Source: Enoplolaimus lenunculus (lineage: Eukaryota; Nematoda; Enoplea; Enoplida; Thoracostomopsidae). From it: a stretch of DNA of 64,000 bases. Shown here in pieces: positions 47,554 through 60,245 of this stretch. A program made the translations under genes and the position numbers. Position 1 is the stretch's first letter. Every line of letters begins with the position of its first letter. The stretch lies in contig JASANG010001904.1 of the NCBI GenBank assembly GCA_030248215.1, forward strand, positions 62,001 through 126,000, in the 5' to 3' direction. The notes beneath the pieces are model-generated. The model searched no databases, was not told the origin of the DNA, and saw only the letters and a list, made by a program, of their open reading frames with translations.

Positions 47554-50500
47554 CTGAATATATCTTGCCTTCTTGGACCAAAATGTTTAGCTAAAAATTA
47601 CGGTTCACACCGTACCGTACGTGAATTGCCGTTGAGCAATGAAAACAGTACAGCTATCTTTATAACATTTCACAAAATATGTGCAAAACTACATATGTAT
47701 ACTTCGAGTGTTAGTTTTTGAGCACCAAATTTTGCAAATTCATTCACAGTTTTGCATTCACTGTAAAACATTATAATTACTGACGATTGCTTAGAGTCTC
47801 ACAACTGCTATAGGTCAACGGTATTCAAACGAAATCTGTCAGGGTCAATGTGTACGCTGTATTTGACGAAAATACTCAAAATACACCCACATTTTCACTA
47901 AATTCATACATACACTGCGTTATTACAGCAGAAACCGTTTTTCTCAAACTATAAAATAGCGAAGGTGTACAAATTTTATATATTTTATACTATTGAATAT
48001 TGAAAAACGGTTAAATTAACAGCACATATCGGCTCTTTCAATCACAGTTTGCGAATTTTTCATAATTCGACGTCATTAGGCTTGGCTTTACACGCTAAAA
48101 TAAATGTGTTTAATTTGAGAAATAAATTTTTTAAGAAATTTCCTAACTCAAATAACAGCAAAATATCTTTGTATAGGGTAACCACAAACAATAACATAAA
48201 TTCGATTTATGCTCTAAACTAAGTAAAGCCGACTAGAAAAGCATTTATATTTAAGCTTTCAAAGCTGCTTGCACGCATATACGCAACGCTGCAGTATTCG
48301 TGGGTTAAACTGCATGCTGCCGGTTATTTTAGTGACCAATGTCCACTACGAGACCAATGACTGGACACTCGCCTTATATGTACTCAGATACACACAAATT
48401 AGGAAACGAGGTACACACAAATTGTACAATTATGGATACACACATATTTAATTAAACTCAATTTAGATTTTTAACGCTGATTGGTACAAATTGTATTTCA
48501 CTGCCTATATATGAATTTTTATTTTTATAAATTAATTTAAAAATTTCCCTCATCTCTGTTAAAGTAGACCTCATTGCCAACTCAAAAATTTTCCATCCAC
48601 GCGTTCATATATTTTTGTTCGTTAAAATCCGTAGTTTTGCCGTGCTGTCAGGTCTGGCTAACTTTATCTGTGCCTGAGGACAAAATAATACCCATTTTAT
48701 ACTGAAGAACTGAAAATGGTTTGACATTAAATTTCGGAACCAAAGGTTGAATTTGAACATATTCGATTTGAAAAGTTTAAGCTATTAATTTGCAGAATGT
48801 AACAAAATTGCCGCCACGCTTTTTGAACAGGTTCATTTTAATTGTGTGAAGTTTAATTGTCTTGCTTGCCTAAAGCAATAATTTAAAAAGTCCATTTACA
48901 CCTTTGCGCAGAAATATTCAATTACCAAAGTTGAGCCTATTCAGGTGCACTATATCTCGTTACAACTATACAAAAAGTGAAAACACTAATGTGTTCTACA
49001 GTTCTACTCAGTTACAAATCCATAGGAGACGCGGATGAATCCCTCCCGCAAGCGTTGATGAGGGAAAAAATTTGTGCGGCAAATGGTTCAACTGAAGCTC
49101 ACTATATGTTTTCTAGCCGAATACGCTGAAAAATACGACGAGAATACCACGCGAATTGAAAACTACTTTTGCATCTTCGACACAATCTGTTAATTTGAAA
49201 ATATCAAAAAATTTGTGAAAAGTGCGCTTTAAAATTATTAATTGTCGGAACACAAAAAATTTTTCAACACCGGAAAATTGTGGATCCGCCACTGTTCCTA
49301 CGGACGGATTTTCGTATAACCAGATATCCATATTATTTATCGCTTGTTTTCAATTCGTTTAAACTTCACAAAATTCCTAGAAAAAGGTCAACGACAGTGT
49401 ACTGAAGTCGAATCTAATCGTTTCACTTTTGTCTGTTTTACTGCAAAACAACGATTCAAATATGTGTGTCAATTGTCTTTATCGGTCAATTTTTGTTACT
49501 AATTTTTCGTGAGTGTCTTAACTGTAAGTAGCAGACTGCGACCGTTGTCCAGTCACGTCAGGGGCACCCACAAATCGCAGTATGTGGATGTCTCGTTCAA
49601 TTGTTAAAGCAGTGTCGGTTGTGTGTGTGTACAGCACGTAAAATATTAAAATCCCAACACTACACGTACGGCGTCCATCGACACAAAATACAACACTCAC
49701 TCATTTTGATGATTGAAAGAGAGCGAAAATTTTGAAAATAAATAAAATATATTTGTCTCTCTTTCTACTTAACCATTCATTGAAATGTAGAAAACGAGCA
49801 GATGTTATTCGGTTTGAAATTGTAGAAATGACACACAGACACACAATTATTTGGCTGAACTGAGCATGATTTTGGTTCGAGATCGCCCTTGGATTTTAGT
49901 GCATGTAAAACTGCATAATACATACGTTACGTACAAGCAAAATAATTTGACTCGTCAGTTTTAACTGCAGCGGCTTGTATACTCACAACCTAAGCGTAAA
50001 CCTGAGGAGCTTAAACATAAGTCTAATCCTAAGCCTAGGCTTATCAGTCTTAACTCTCTCTCAGTGTAACAATTGGAAGGCCCGTAAATTACCATTTTTT
50101 ATTTGGCTTATTTTACCAAAAAATTGGTAGAGTGCGAAATTTTTTTTCATTTTTCAGGTAACCTTTCTTGTAAACGTTACCGTTTTCCAAAATTCCTCGG
50201 TTTTTAGTGCAGTAATGAATAGTGCGTGCTGCCACGCAACAAATTGACATTCTTCGGCGATAGTTTTCGCCAGTTGCGCAAATTTCTACTAACGAAATCT
50301 CTCTGACTTTTGCACACATAAACAAGTACGTATTGTCTCCGGCGTTCTTTAATGCTTCCACAGCTCAAAAGTTTAAAAACTGAGAAAATATTCAACACAA
50401 ACCTCGAAGTTTTCATTTTTATTTCAATAATTTTTGAAAACAAACTGAACAATGCAAGAAACTTCAATTAATTTTCTAGCCAACATCAGAATTTCGACGC

Positions 50501-51916
50501 CTATTTCATAGAATGTTCAAAAAATCGAACGAATTTAAATTAAATCTTAATGAGATAAGCCTTTTTGAAAAACATTAGACAACAGTATCTCCATTTGATA
50601 TAATTTAAGAACAATTTAAAAGATTTCAAATTTAATCACCCAGCATAATTATCGCTAGAAAAAATTTTTGCATTAACAATGCGGTGGCTACTTTCCATAC
50701 ACATCTATTTTGCAATACACAACCTGTGCCGTATCGCAGACATTCATGAACACCTAATTCCACAACCAGACTTCAGTTGATATTTAGTTAGGCTTAGTTA
50801 AATTATTCCTGGCACTGAGAGCGACAATTTCAAAACAATCACTAATTAAATTTATGTAAAAAATTATCAAACTCAACTATACCAATGAAAACATTTCAAA
50901 CCGCGGCGTGGAGATTTTTGACAACTGCAACCGCATACAGAACAAAGAACTTAAAAACTGACCACTTTTTTATAAATTTGACAAATTCATTGTTACCTGT
51001 TTGAAATCAAGTATCGGAATTAAAATTCGCCCCAAGATGATGCAGTTTCGACAATGAAATGACGCTAATAAAACCAGGAAAATGTTTCACAACAAACAAC
51101 ACTTCAAACAATAGTTAATAATTGAAGAAAAAAGTTACACAAACCATAAAACAGAAGTGTCTATGTTTTCTAGCCAGCATGATTTGCATATTTTAAACAC
51201 GTGGGCTAAAACGTGTTTGCAGAAAGAAAATTATTCTCTGCAATGTTTGGTGTAAAAAATGACGCTGAAGTGAAACAGTCTGTTGACGTGCGTAGCAATC
51301 TCGAACAATACAAAAAACTGTTTAAAATAATTCACCATTAAAGTTTATTTTGGCATGTGCTATCAAGTAAGCAAAAATTTTCAAAATTTGACCATTTTGA
51401 GCAAACGCCGACTGCGAGACAATAAGATAACGGATTAAGGTTGCTTTATGGACAAATCCAATTTTAGGTGCGTTCTGCGTTAAAATTGAGGCCGAAACGT
51501 CACCTCCAGAATTATCTGAAAGTACAAAACAAACGGAATTCGGACTTCGTGTGTTATCAGTATTCAACTTTGATGGAATTCTGAATTTGGATAAATAAGC
51601 GATTAAAGGTAATTAACTGTTACGTAACAATGAACCTTTGATGCAGTATATACTTTCAGAAATTCCAAATTCTACTGTCGAGTTTCCCTTTTAATATTGC
51701 GTTAATTAAATAGTAGTAAATTCTATGAGTTGAATTATAGCGTTAACCTCTTTTTTCCATATAATTGCAATGAAAACTTATTTTCACAGTATTGCACTTG
51801 TAATAGTAGTATATATGTGATCAGTGAAAACTGAGAAACAAAATTGAACGCAACATCTCTATTAGGCAGTTTAAGCCTAAGCCTTTGTGTTTAGTTGTAC
51901 CAAATTATGAAAGTAT
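47554..51916. other. Intergenic or Hb 5' intron, no gene recognised
   Basis: AT-rich. A GTGGATCCGCCACTG motif near 49290 and TTTTCTAGCC motifs near 49110, 50475 and 51170 suggest worn copies of a CAGTGGCGGATCC-type hAT family. CCTAAG motifs near 50000 and 51870 are further TTAGGC traces. Confidence 0.4.
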
Positions 51917-52128
51917 AAGATATACAAGGGCCCGTTGTCAGAATAGAGCCAGGACGGGCTCAGCCCACCTGGAAGAGTTTTGGTTCCCATAGAAAATATT
52001 CAACATTGGAAGAATTTTGGCCCCCTTACAAAAATGTTCAACATTGCTTGTAAGTCATCGATAATCCTTGTATACTTCTGAGAAACGTTTAGCCCACCCC
52101 CTAGCAATGTGAGCTGGCTACGGGCCTG
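51917..52128. mobile_element. CAGGCCCGTAGC-ended element, copy 1
   Basis: GGGCCCGTTGTC at the left and GCTGGCTACGGGCCTG at the right are inverted. It shares TTGCTTGTAAGTCATCGA and a TTTAGCCCACC block with the copy at 63284-63454. CAGGCCCGTAGC ends are common in hAT elements. Target duplications are not convincing. Confidence 0.5.
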
Positions 52129-54270
52129 TATACACAGATACGTGACAGTGGAACCATATGAACATAGTAGTGACCAAAAAATGGTGTGGTCATTATCAAG
52201 TATTTTGTTCATTGTGCAAGAATATAAAACTTAGCAAAATTCTTTTCATAAGTATTTTGTTGTTCAATTGTAAAGAAAATCTTTACATAAACCGCTCTGC
52301 TAATAATCGTTAAGTTTTAGCGACAGTTTGAGAGAAACAGACAGACGACGAGACAAACAAATGATCGCGCAAACAAATCAAAACACTGGCATAAACACCG
52401 GTTGAAGCAACAAAAGCAAACGACAAATAAACATAGTCCTTGAGTATAAAAATACTGCGACGGCAACAAAACACGCTTATCTCTAGTGAAGTCAAGGCTG
52501 AAAATAAAGCAACACTGACTGCAATGATATCATAATTCCTGAATTAGCCATTGAAAAACTGCTATTTTCTCGCAATAATGGATTCGTGTTTACTGTAAAA
52601 TTTTTCAAAAAAATTTAAGTTAATTTAGTCCTGTTATGCAAAATTTAACTATACAATCAAAGTGGAGAACACTGAGGACAGTGCCGGCGCAGACAGGGGC
52701 GGGGTCCCCACCCAAACTCAAAGGTGCCGGCGCCCAACGTAGATGTGGATACACAATTTATCGGTGTTTGATTTATGGCTGTCCGAAATCACGCTCATGC
52801 TTGACAGCTGAGGGAATACCGGGACACCCTTCCAAAAATAGTTTCACACAGAAGTTGCAAAATGATGAATTTAGAAAGTGAAGCCATCTTTGAAATGAAT
52901 CAAACTTCTGCTCTCAGCGCGAAATTTTTTGACATTTTCTTTTAAAGTAGCTAACAGCTTATATCTTAGGTAACGCTTTTTACAAATTTCATATGCTCCA
53001 AGCAGAGTAGGCAGCACATGGCACACCACACTTAAAAATTTCTTTTGTTACATTCTTTATTTCGTTTCATAAGTTATCTTATCTTTTAAGAAGTAAAATT
53101 GTAAGCCAGCGAGTGTACCGAGCGAGAAAAAGTTTCGGCATTTAGCAGCCTGGTGGTTATTGTAAGGCCTGTGTCGTGTCTAAAGCAATTTTAAAAAAAT
53201 GCGGAAAGGTAGGATAGTGTCAAACTAGCAAAGAAGTGAACGAGAAGCCACACAGTATTTCAAAACTTAAGCGGTTTTGTTTCATCCGCTTAAAATGGGA
53301 GCCCCTTACTGGGATAGACCTACAAATGAGGAGTATGGGGGTGGCTGCTGCGGCCCTGTTTGAGGGTTATGAAATTCAGCATGTATTTAAAAAATGAACA
53401 GATCTGTCTTACTAATAATAACCACGTCATATTTTTGAGCAAAAATAATTTTTTGCATGAAACTAAAACAACTGATGACTTTGAAATTTTCGACGAAATT
53501 TATTCTTCCGTGATTTTCGACTTTTTATATCAATATTAAAGATGTTCCTCGATTTAATTAGAATGACAGCTATAAAATTGTTGTTACTCATTCTATTTCT
53601 GGTATTTTGGTCATTGTTCGTTTCTGTTTCCAATCCTGAAATGAGAGTTAATTGCCCGTTGGTAACAGATCTTTTGTTTAGACTTAGCCGCAGCCTTAGG
53701 TTCAGACTAGTGTTTTCCAGGGTTTCAACATTTGCATTTATGATATTCTTCGTATTATTTACACCCAAAATCTGAAAAGCGTTTCTAATACATGATTACA
53801 AACAACCACGTCAATGAAATTGTCTAATTTTTAGAAAAACTTATCAGCATTGCGGAAGCACAAAGCGATTATTGTATTCACTGTCCAGGGATGCAGCCAG
53901 AGGGGTCAGCAAGAAACTGTGGAGCCGTCCGATTGCGTCGAAAAAGTTTTATTTTTAAATTAATAAACATGTGTAAGAAGAAAATCAATAAATTTAAAAT
54001 GAACAACCTATAAAAACTGAATACACTTGGTGTCGGCGTTTCAAAAATTCAAATCCTGACAACGCCGAAGGCAGCGTCTATTATTCATCAAACTAGACGA
54101 TATTTTCAAAAAGCTACAAAGTCTATTGCTTTATCTACGACGTCACCACTGAACGAGCAATCATTTGGTACTGGTCATTCTGATTAAACTTTAGACACAT
54201 ACACACATAATAAAATAATAAAAATTACAATATGCGCAATATTCGTCCACCGGTTCGCAACAAACAAACA
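52129..54270. other. Intergenic, no gene recognised
   Basis: A GC-richer patch at 52680-52740 (GTGCCGGCGCAGACAGGGGC and GGTGCCGGCGCCCAACG) and short open frames that match nothing I know. Nothing else supported. Confidence 0.35.
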
Positions 54271-54329
54271 AACACAGAAAAGTGTCTCTCGGTCGGTTTG
54301 AAATTTTCGTCTTTTATTGACAAAAGACA

Positions 54330-54520
54330 CTCACAAGAGAAAAAGAAAAACTTTGCTGTTCAGTTTTCTGCAATCGCAATCGCGGCCAAAACGCAACAAA
54401 CAAATCTTCAGCGGCGGCCGACGAAACTTGTCTGTGTCTAAAAGACAAAACACAGACGCGTACAATGTTTTCTTCTCTGTCTCGCGAGAGCGCAGCGCAC
54501 TGTATATACGGGGCCGGACC
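54330..54520. promoter_or_regulatory. Candidate core promoter: TCTCGCGAGA palindrome, TATATA, local CpG enrichment
   Basis: In an AT-rich desert this stretch is rich in CpG and contains TCTCGCGAGA (54480-54489), the palindrome of the CGCG class of core promoters. A TATATA lies 14 bases to its right (54503-54508). Reading minus, sequence after the palindrome runs into TTTTTCTCTT/GTGAGT near 54333, a good donor, so a non-coding first exon of hunchback 11 kb upstream is possible. Reading plus, an ATG at 54649 opens MCVAGRSGFKRGAPTRNYFY and then ATG/GTAAAG. Neither transcript is proven. Confidence 0.35.
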
Positions 54521-55459
54521 ACTGCTTTTCGAGTGGATATAAGCTATAATAGTATATAGTCAGTCTCTTTGACCACGACCATAGACGTACAGACAGACAC
54601 AAGACAAGACGAAACCTGGACACAAAACTTTGTGTAATATTTTGCGAGATGTGTGTAGCAGGTAGAAGCGGATTTAAAAGGGGTGCGCCGACACGTAATT
54701 ATTTTTATAAAATGGTAAAGGTTCGTACCTTGTATATTTTTACTTTTGTGCTACGAAACTTGCGTTTGGTTTTCTTGTTTTGTCCGCTCAGAAAATTTTG
54801 TCTGCACTCGGCCTGGCGCCAGAAATTCTTGGTCCGCCACATGCCGCCGCTTTTAGATTGAATGTGTGTGCGTGCATTTGTGAAAAAGCATCCTGTGCTC
54901 TGTACAGTGTGTATGCAGTCATTTTCTGAACCGCTACGCGAGGTCTACGCTGGTAGCTTGCAATCGGCAGTTTATAAATGGTTTGTGAAAAACACTTTTT
55001 CGGTCTCGCTGGTGTTGACGTAATTTACACACGTTGCGATAACAAATTATTATATTTGGCCAAATTTCGTTTCCCAATAGTAACGTTTGGTTCTTCAATG
55101 GTAAAACTGAACGGTTTAAAACTACGATGCTGATAATATTAAATATGCATGATTGGTCGATTTTCTGAATTTACCTTACAACTAAATTTTAAAGTAAAAG
55201 ACGTATCGACATTGCCGTTTTGTCAATGGTGCACGCAGAGGGGATGGGGATATGCACCTCCCTATACCAGTATTTACCATGCTAGCATTTTTCGATATAG
55301 ATGACCCGTTCAAATCTCAAAATATGTTTTAGCTATTGAATAGCTGAAAAATATGGCGTTGATACAACACAATTTTAAAATCGAAATATTTGTCAAACAA
55401 GCTTCAAAAAGTTCAAAATTTCAATACTCAAAAAGCGTCGTTCCCCACCGTAAAAATTC

Positions 55460-55651
55460 TGGATCCGATGCTACGTTTTGTTAAAAGTGAAATTGAACGA
55501 TAGCGCAGAGGCTCCTTCATTTTTTGTCGCAGTTATACGTATTTTCTACATTAATGTTTCCCTTAAAACAAAATAACGAGATACTACTTTTTCAACTGTT
55601 TGGATCCGATGCTACGTTTTGTTAAAAGTGAAATTGAACGATAGCGCAGAG
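55460..55651. repeat. Perfect 51-bp direct repeat, 141-bp period
   Basis: 55460-55510 and 55601-55651 are identical by eye (from TGGATCCGATGCTACG to AACGATAGCGCAGAG). The 90 bases between are unrelated. It sits next to an ATTCTGGATCC motif typical of the local hAT-type ends. Confidence 0.85.
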
Positions 55652-58489
55652 ACTATGTACGCATATTCTACCAAAAACAGTAATACTCAGCTAACTGCTG
55701 AACAGCCAGTGCCGAGCTCATAAATTTTGATTTGCGTGGACCGGCCCGAAATGCAAATGAAATATTGGCTTGCAAAATGGAATACTGTGTTTTACAGGAG
55801 AAAAAATTTTGAATTTTCTTCAAGCGACAAAAAACTGTGTGGACTGGATGAGGATTGTTTGCATTTTCTGTATGCCTTACCGCAGATGTCCTGACCGAAG
55901 AAAAAATACAATCGCTAATTTTAATTTTTCCACAAATTTGAATTAACCGAAAATAACAAGGATATTTTTTGGCTACGTAATGTATTGATCAGTGGCGTAC
56001 AGTTTATACGGTACAAGTATACTGCGGTCATTAGGGGCGGCCCTTTTGCCGCGGGACTTCAAAAGACAAGGCTCAGACATTAGGCTGTTAGTGTCCTTCG
56101 TACGCTTCGTTTTATACTTATCCTTGCACTGATGTTCAACTTTAGGCTTCATTATATGCCTAAGTTTATTTTACGCTCCTGAAAATAACATTTGCCCGAA
56201 CAACATTAGCCCATGGTGTGTTAGACTTTGATATCAAAAAAGCGTGAAACAACAAAAAAGTATTTCGTAGAAATTCATTATTTTTCAACTTAAAAATGCT
56301 GCCATTTTACGTTCAGTACAAATTTTGGCTGTGTCCCGTGCGCTAGAACTTTGTTTTTTGAAATATGTCAATTTCAACAGATTACAGAGTTAAATTTTTT
56401 GATTACTCTGTTGTTAAGCATCAGTCTCACAGCATTCGCAGGGACTATATATACACTTGATGTGTTCTGAACGCATATTTAATTTCATAGCAAGATTTGA
56501 ATACTGAAAAATCGCTGTTCAGTTGGCAATTTAGCTAATCAGCCAAAACTGTGACTTTGTCTGTGCTACAAAGAATTTATCATCCAGCTCACTGCAGAAT
56601 ATGGTTCTACAGGGACGGATGGACGCTCGAGCATACTAGTGACGACACTGCAGTCGCATTCTAGCATTGCCTAAAATAGGAAAGCTAGTTCGCTTAAATT
56701 TAACCAAAAAAGTCAAAACATTCTAGCTTATTAGACAGGGCGTTAGGAATTGGTACTGAAAGGCTAAGAGATTTATAGATGGGCAATTTTTTTACCCGAT
56801 ATAGAATTCTTAGCAAGAAGTCGATAGAGTTTTCGGTCGGGGAGGCAACCGAAACTTAGTAGTCGTAATAAGAAAATAGTCAAGAAGATTTGTAGAAAAG
56901 ACACGAAAGAATTCCTAATATAAAATTCTTTTAGCGGAGTTGATAGAGTTTTCAGCCAAAAACAGCAAAGAATATTAACTTCTTTATATGTGAAACTAAT
57001 AAAAACAAAAATATTATAATAACAAAAATATTGAAACAATTACACAACTGACGACAAAACAAACTGCATATAAAAATATAAATCATAACACCATTGTGTA
57101 TAGACGTACGCAACAAACTCGACTCGTGTCGCGACATCAGCACTGACCATTGGCCGTCCGGACAGCAGCCCCCAATTTTGAAAAGTTGTTGTAAAACTTT
57201 TGTCAAATAAAATTTTTGCAAAAACAACAACGATTGCAATTTTGCAAACATAACAGCAGCAGTATTGAATACCTGGTTTGCAGTTGTGTTGTGAGGTGAA
57301 ACTCGGGCACTGACTTGCTTTATTTGCTATCAAATATTGTGAAATGACATCATTTTAGTATTAAAGGAATCTCGTTTTCATAGTGTCATCACAAGTCTTG
57401 TGAATATTATTTTGTTTTATCCCTATGTAAATATTCTTTGTACTTGAATGATAGCCAAAAATGTGGCACTTTTTGGTTTAATTCGCAAGTTTAAGCCTAA
57501 ACTTATACATTAGCCTAATCATAAGCCTACTTGATGCATGAAAAATGGCAAAATCTTGGTAACGGCAGGCCACAGCAAAGAAGAGTTAATATCAAAACTC
57601 TGTGTGTCTTCAATGTTGAATTATGAATAAAACTATTTCAGAAATGAAGCCAAGTAGTCTGATATATTTATCTGAGTTCATTCTGTTTTAATTTTATAGC
57701 ATTATCGGCTAATGTTACTTTAAGGGGCGTAACAGTGGATTAAGCGTATTCCTAAGCCTAAGCCTAAGCCTAAGCAAAAAAGGTAATCTAGAAGCTAAAC
57801 CTACTCTTTCACAGACCCACCAGAATGGGCCGCAACATTGGCCGTCTGTCTATATTCAAAAAGGAAAGATTAATAAATTTTAGGAAAAACCAACAAAATA
57901 GCCCATTCTAGTTCCACAATGGTATATAACGTGTTATGTTATAAAGCCTAAAAATTTTTATAATTTCTATATTTGTAAGTGTTGTTTGTTGCAGCATTTG
58001 TGTGCGAAATTTTTTTGCATAACTTTTAAAAGCCTAATCAGTTCAAAAGTAGTTGTTCCACTGTTCCAGTGGCCCTTCAAAACGTGCGATTGCTATTTTA
58101 TTTTGTAAGCCAGTTTAAATATTGGCTTGATCTTCACAAAGAACTTAATGTACTACCAAACTGTTGTTATGACAATAAATTTTTTGCCACTGCGCACCGT
58201 TACAAATATAACATTTTTCAGCCATATGCAGTCAATTGTTTTATTGAGCGTTTGAAAACATTCATTGTTTGTTTTTAGTATTGCGACAGACCCACCTTAT
58301 GGCAGACGGCAAAAATTAACAGTGGTTTTCAATTATACATGTCTGAAATTAAAACAAAACAACCGAATGCAGGTATATTTTATCCCGAAAAACTCGAATA
58401 TTTATTACCAATCAGCGTTATGAGAGCTTTCGTTTAATAAACAAAGACTTAGCTGACAAGACTGTTTATGTACCGGTTGCAGGAAATAG
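55652..58489. other. Intergenic, no gene recognised
   Basis: AT-rich. A worn TTAGGC-family MITE lies at about 57722-57850 (TATTCCTAAGCCTAAGCC inside, AATGGGCC at its right). ACCGAAACTTAGTAG and similar stretches near 56850 match nothing known. No trusted coding signal. Confidence 0.4.
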
Positions 58490-58760
58490 CCTGAAGTATG
58501 CTTTCGGCTTCGGCACAAAATTGACCTACAACTTCAGTACTCCGGTAGTTGTCGGAGGCTCCGGGAAATATTTTTAGTGAAAATTTTTAAATTTTACAAT
58601 AATTGCGACCTTCAGTGAGCTTGTTTTTAACTATGACAATTTCGGAAGTTTTGAAATTCGCAAAACAGCAGGTTCAACGTTTTAATTTAACATGATGTCG
58701 TTATCTAATTTTGCTTCACATCCGGTTTCGATCGCTCCGGCAAAATTCATCGACCTCTGC
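58490..58760. mobile_element. Decayed hAT-like element related to 47152
   Basis: It has CTCCGGTAGTTGTCGGAGGC, AATTTTGCTTCACATCCGG and CTCCGGCAAAATTCATCGAC in the family's order, but neither terminal CAGGG is preserved. Confidence 0.45.
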
Positions 58761-58883
58761 GATATTTTGAAATGTTGGGTTGTCTCCGATAAAAGTAAAT
58801 GAAAGACAAATCAAAAATAAAAACTGAACAATTAAATGCCCACACTGAGCTGCCAAAATTCCAAAACCTGTGTTAGCATTGTT

Positions 58884-59111
58884 GGCCCATGTATAGAACA
58901 GGGCCGGAACAGTAGTATAAGCATATTCCTAAGCCTAGGCCTAGGCCTAAGCCTAAGCCTAAGCGTATAGATGAACCTATTCCTAAGCCTAAGCCTAAGC
59001 CTAAGCAAAAAGTAATTAGTCTAAAGCTTAAAAAGTAATTAGTCTAAAGCTTAAACTGCCTCTATTACAGCCGATTCGGAAAACGATCCGGCCCTGTTCT
59101 ATACATGGGCC
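58884..59111. mobile_element. TTAGGC-bearing MITE, 228 bp, perfect 8-bp duplication (reference copy)
   Basis: GCATTGTT repeats exactly at 58876-58883 and 59112-59119. Ends GGCCCATGTATAGAACAGGG and CCCTGTTCTATACATGGGCC are perfect inverted repeats, continuing for 24 bases in all. Interior: GGAACAGTAGTATAAGCATA, a (CCTAAG)n tract with CCTAGG variants, spacer GCGTATAGATGAACC, a second (CCTAAG)n tract, then an internally duplicated AAAAAGTAATTAGTCTAAAG. It encodes no protein. It looks young. Confidence 0.92.
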
Positions 59112-60042
59112 GCATTGTTGGTAACATCAGCTTCCGTGAAAAGGCCTTAGTACAACTAAAATAACTCAAACACGAGAAACAAGAATAAGTATAATGTGGC
59201 TGTGTGTCTACTCGCGTCTGTGTGTCTCGTAGACGAGACGGAGAAACTATAAATGCCCCACAAGCACATACCCTTGGTCACTAATATACAGAAAATGGCT
59301 ACTATGTGCCAGTCATTTTAGAACGCGCACGAGACAAAACTAAATTACTTTTATCACAATACGCATACATTTTAGATTATGGACGGTGGACGCTAGATAC
59401 AACGAGCGTAGCACGCGTGGAAAATTATAGAATTTAAGTATTTTGTAGCAAGCACCCGTTGAGATTTATACTTTTATGAGCCTTAGTATAGTAATATTTG
59501 GAACGTTTTTGGTTAACCTGCCACTTTTCAAACAGTTTGTTGAAGCCTAATTATTTCAATTTTTTTCACCAAAATATTAGTCAATTTTCAAATCTCTAAA
59601 GTAAAAGCGTTTAATCGAACTCGGGTTTTAATAGGGCGGATCCGAGCACTTATTCATTTCACAGATATTTTAATTAAGTTATATATTTAACTTAAATAGT
59701 ATCCATTCGGTTTAAATACTACTTTCAGTTGAGGATTCAGAGGACATATTTCCTCACCGACTCAGCCGTGCTGAGCATTTTGCGATGCAAGTTTTTTGGC
59801 CAAATAGATGAAAAAAAAGAGGAGATTACAACACGGATTCGAAAAATTTTGGGCCTTTCGCACAAGTCAATCTGAAAATAACAAAAATTTTCGCCAAAAA
59901 CATGCTTTAAAAATATAAAATTTTGAAACAAGCAAGTATAATCCTCCGCCGAAAAATCCTATGTCAGCGTCACTGACTATATTAAATGTTAGGTAGCTCT
60001 GGTTTACAAGAAGTAAACTAAAAACCTTACATTAAATTCTGC

Positions 60043-60245
60043 GGCCAATGTAAAGAACAGGGGCGGAACAGTATTATAAGCATATTCCTAAGCCTAAGCC
60101 TAAGCCTAAAGTGTAAGAATGAGCATATTCCGAAGTCTAAGCCAAAGCCTAAGCCTAAGCCAAGCAAAAAAGTTAGTCTAAAGCTTAAGCTTACTCTATT
60201 GCAGTCCCACTGAAAAACGTTCCGTCCCTGAACTTTACATGGGCA
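60043..60245. mobile_element. TTAGGC-bearing MITE, 203 bp
   Basis: Ends GGCCAATGTAAAGAACAGGG and CCCTGAACTTTACATGGGCA. Flanks AATTCTGC and ATTACTGC agree at 6 of 8. Two (CCTAAG)n tracts around a GTGTAAGAATGAGC spacer, then GTTAGTCTAAAGCTTAAGC. The end variant defines a second subfamily shared with 28678 and 28930. Confidence 0.82.

Noticed and set aside
58920-59015. A true chromosome end or telomere fusion
   Set aside because: The TTAGGC-type tracts are short, interrupted and bounded by inverted ends with 8-bp duplications, with unique sequence on both sides.
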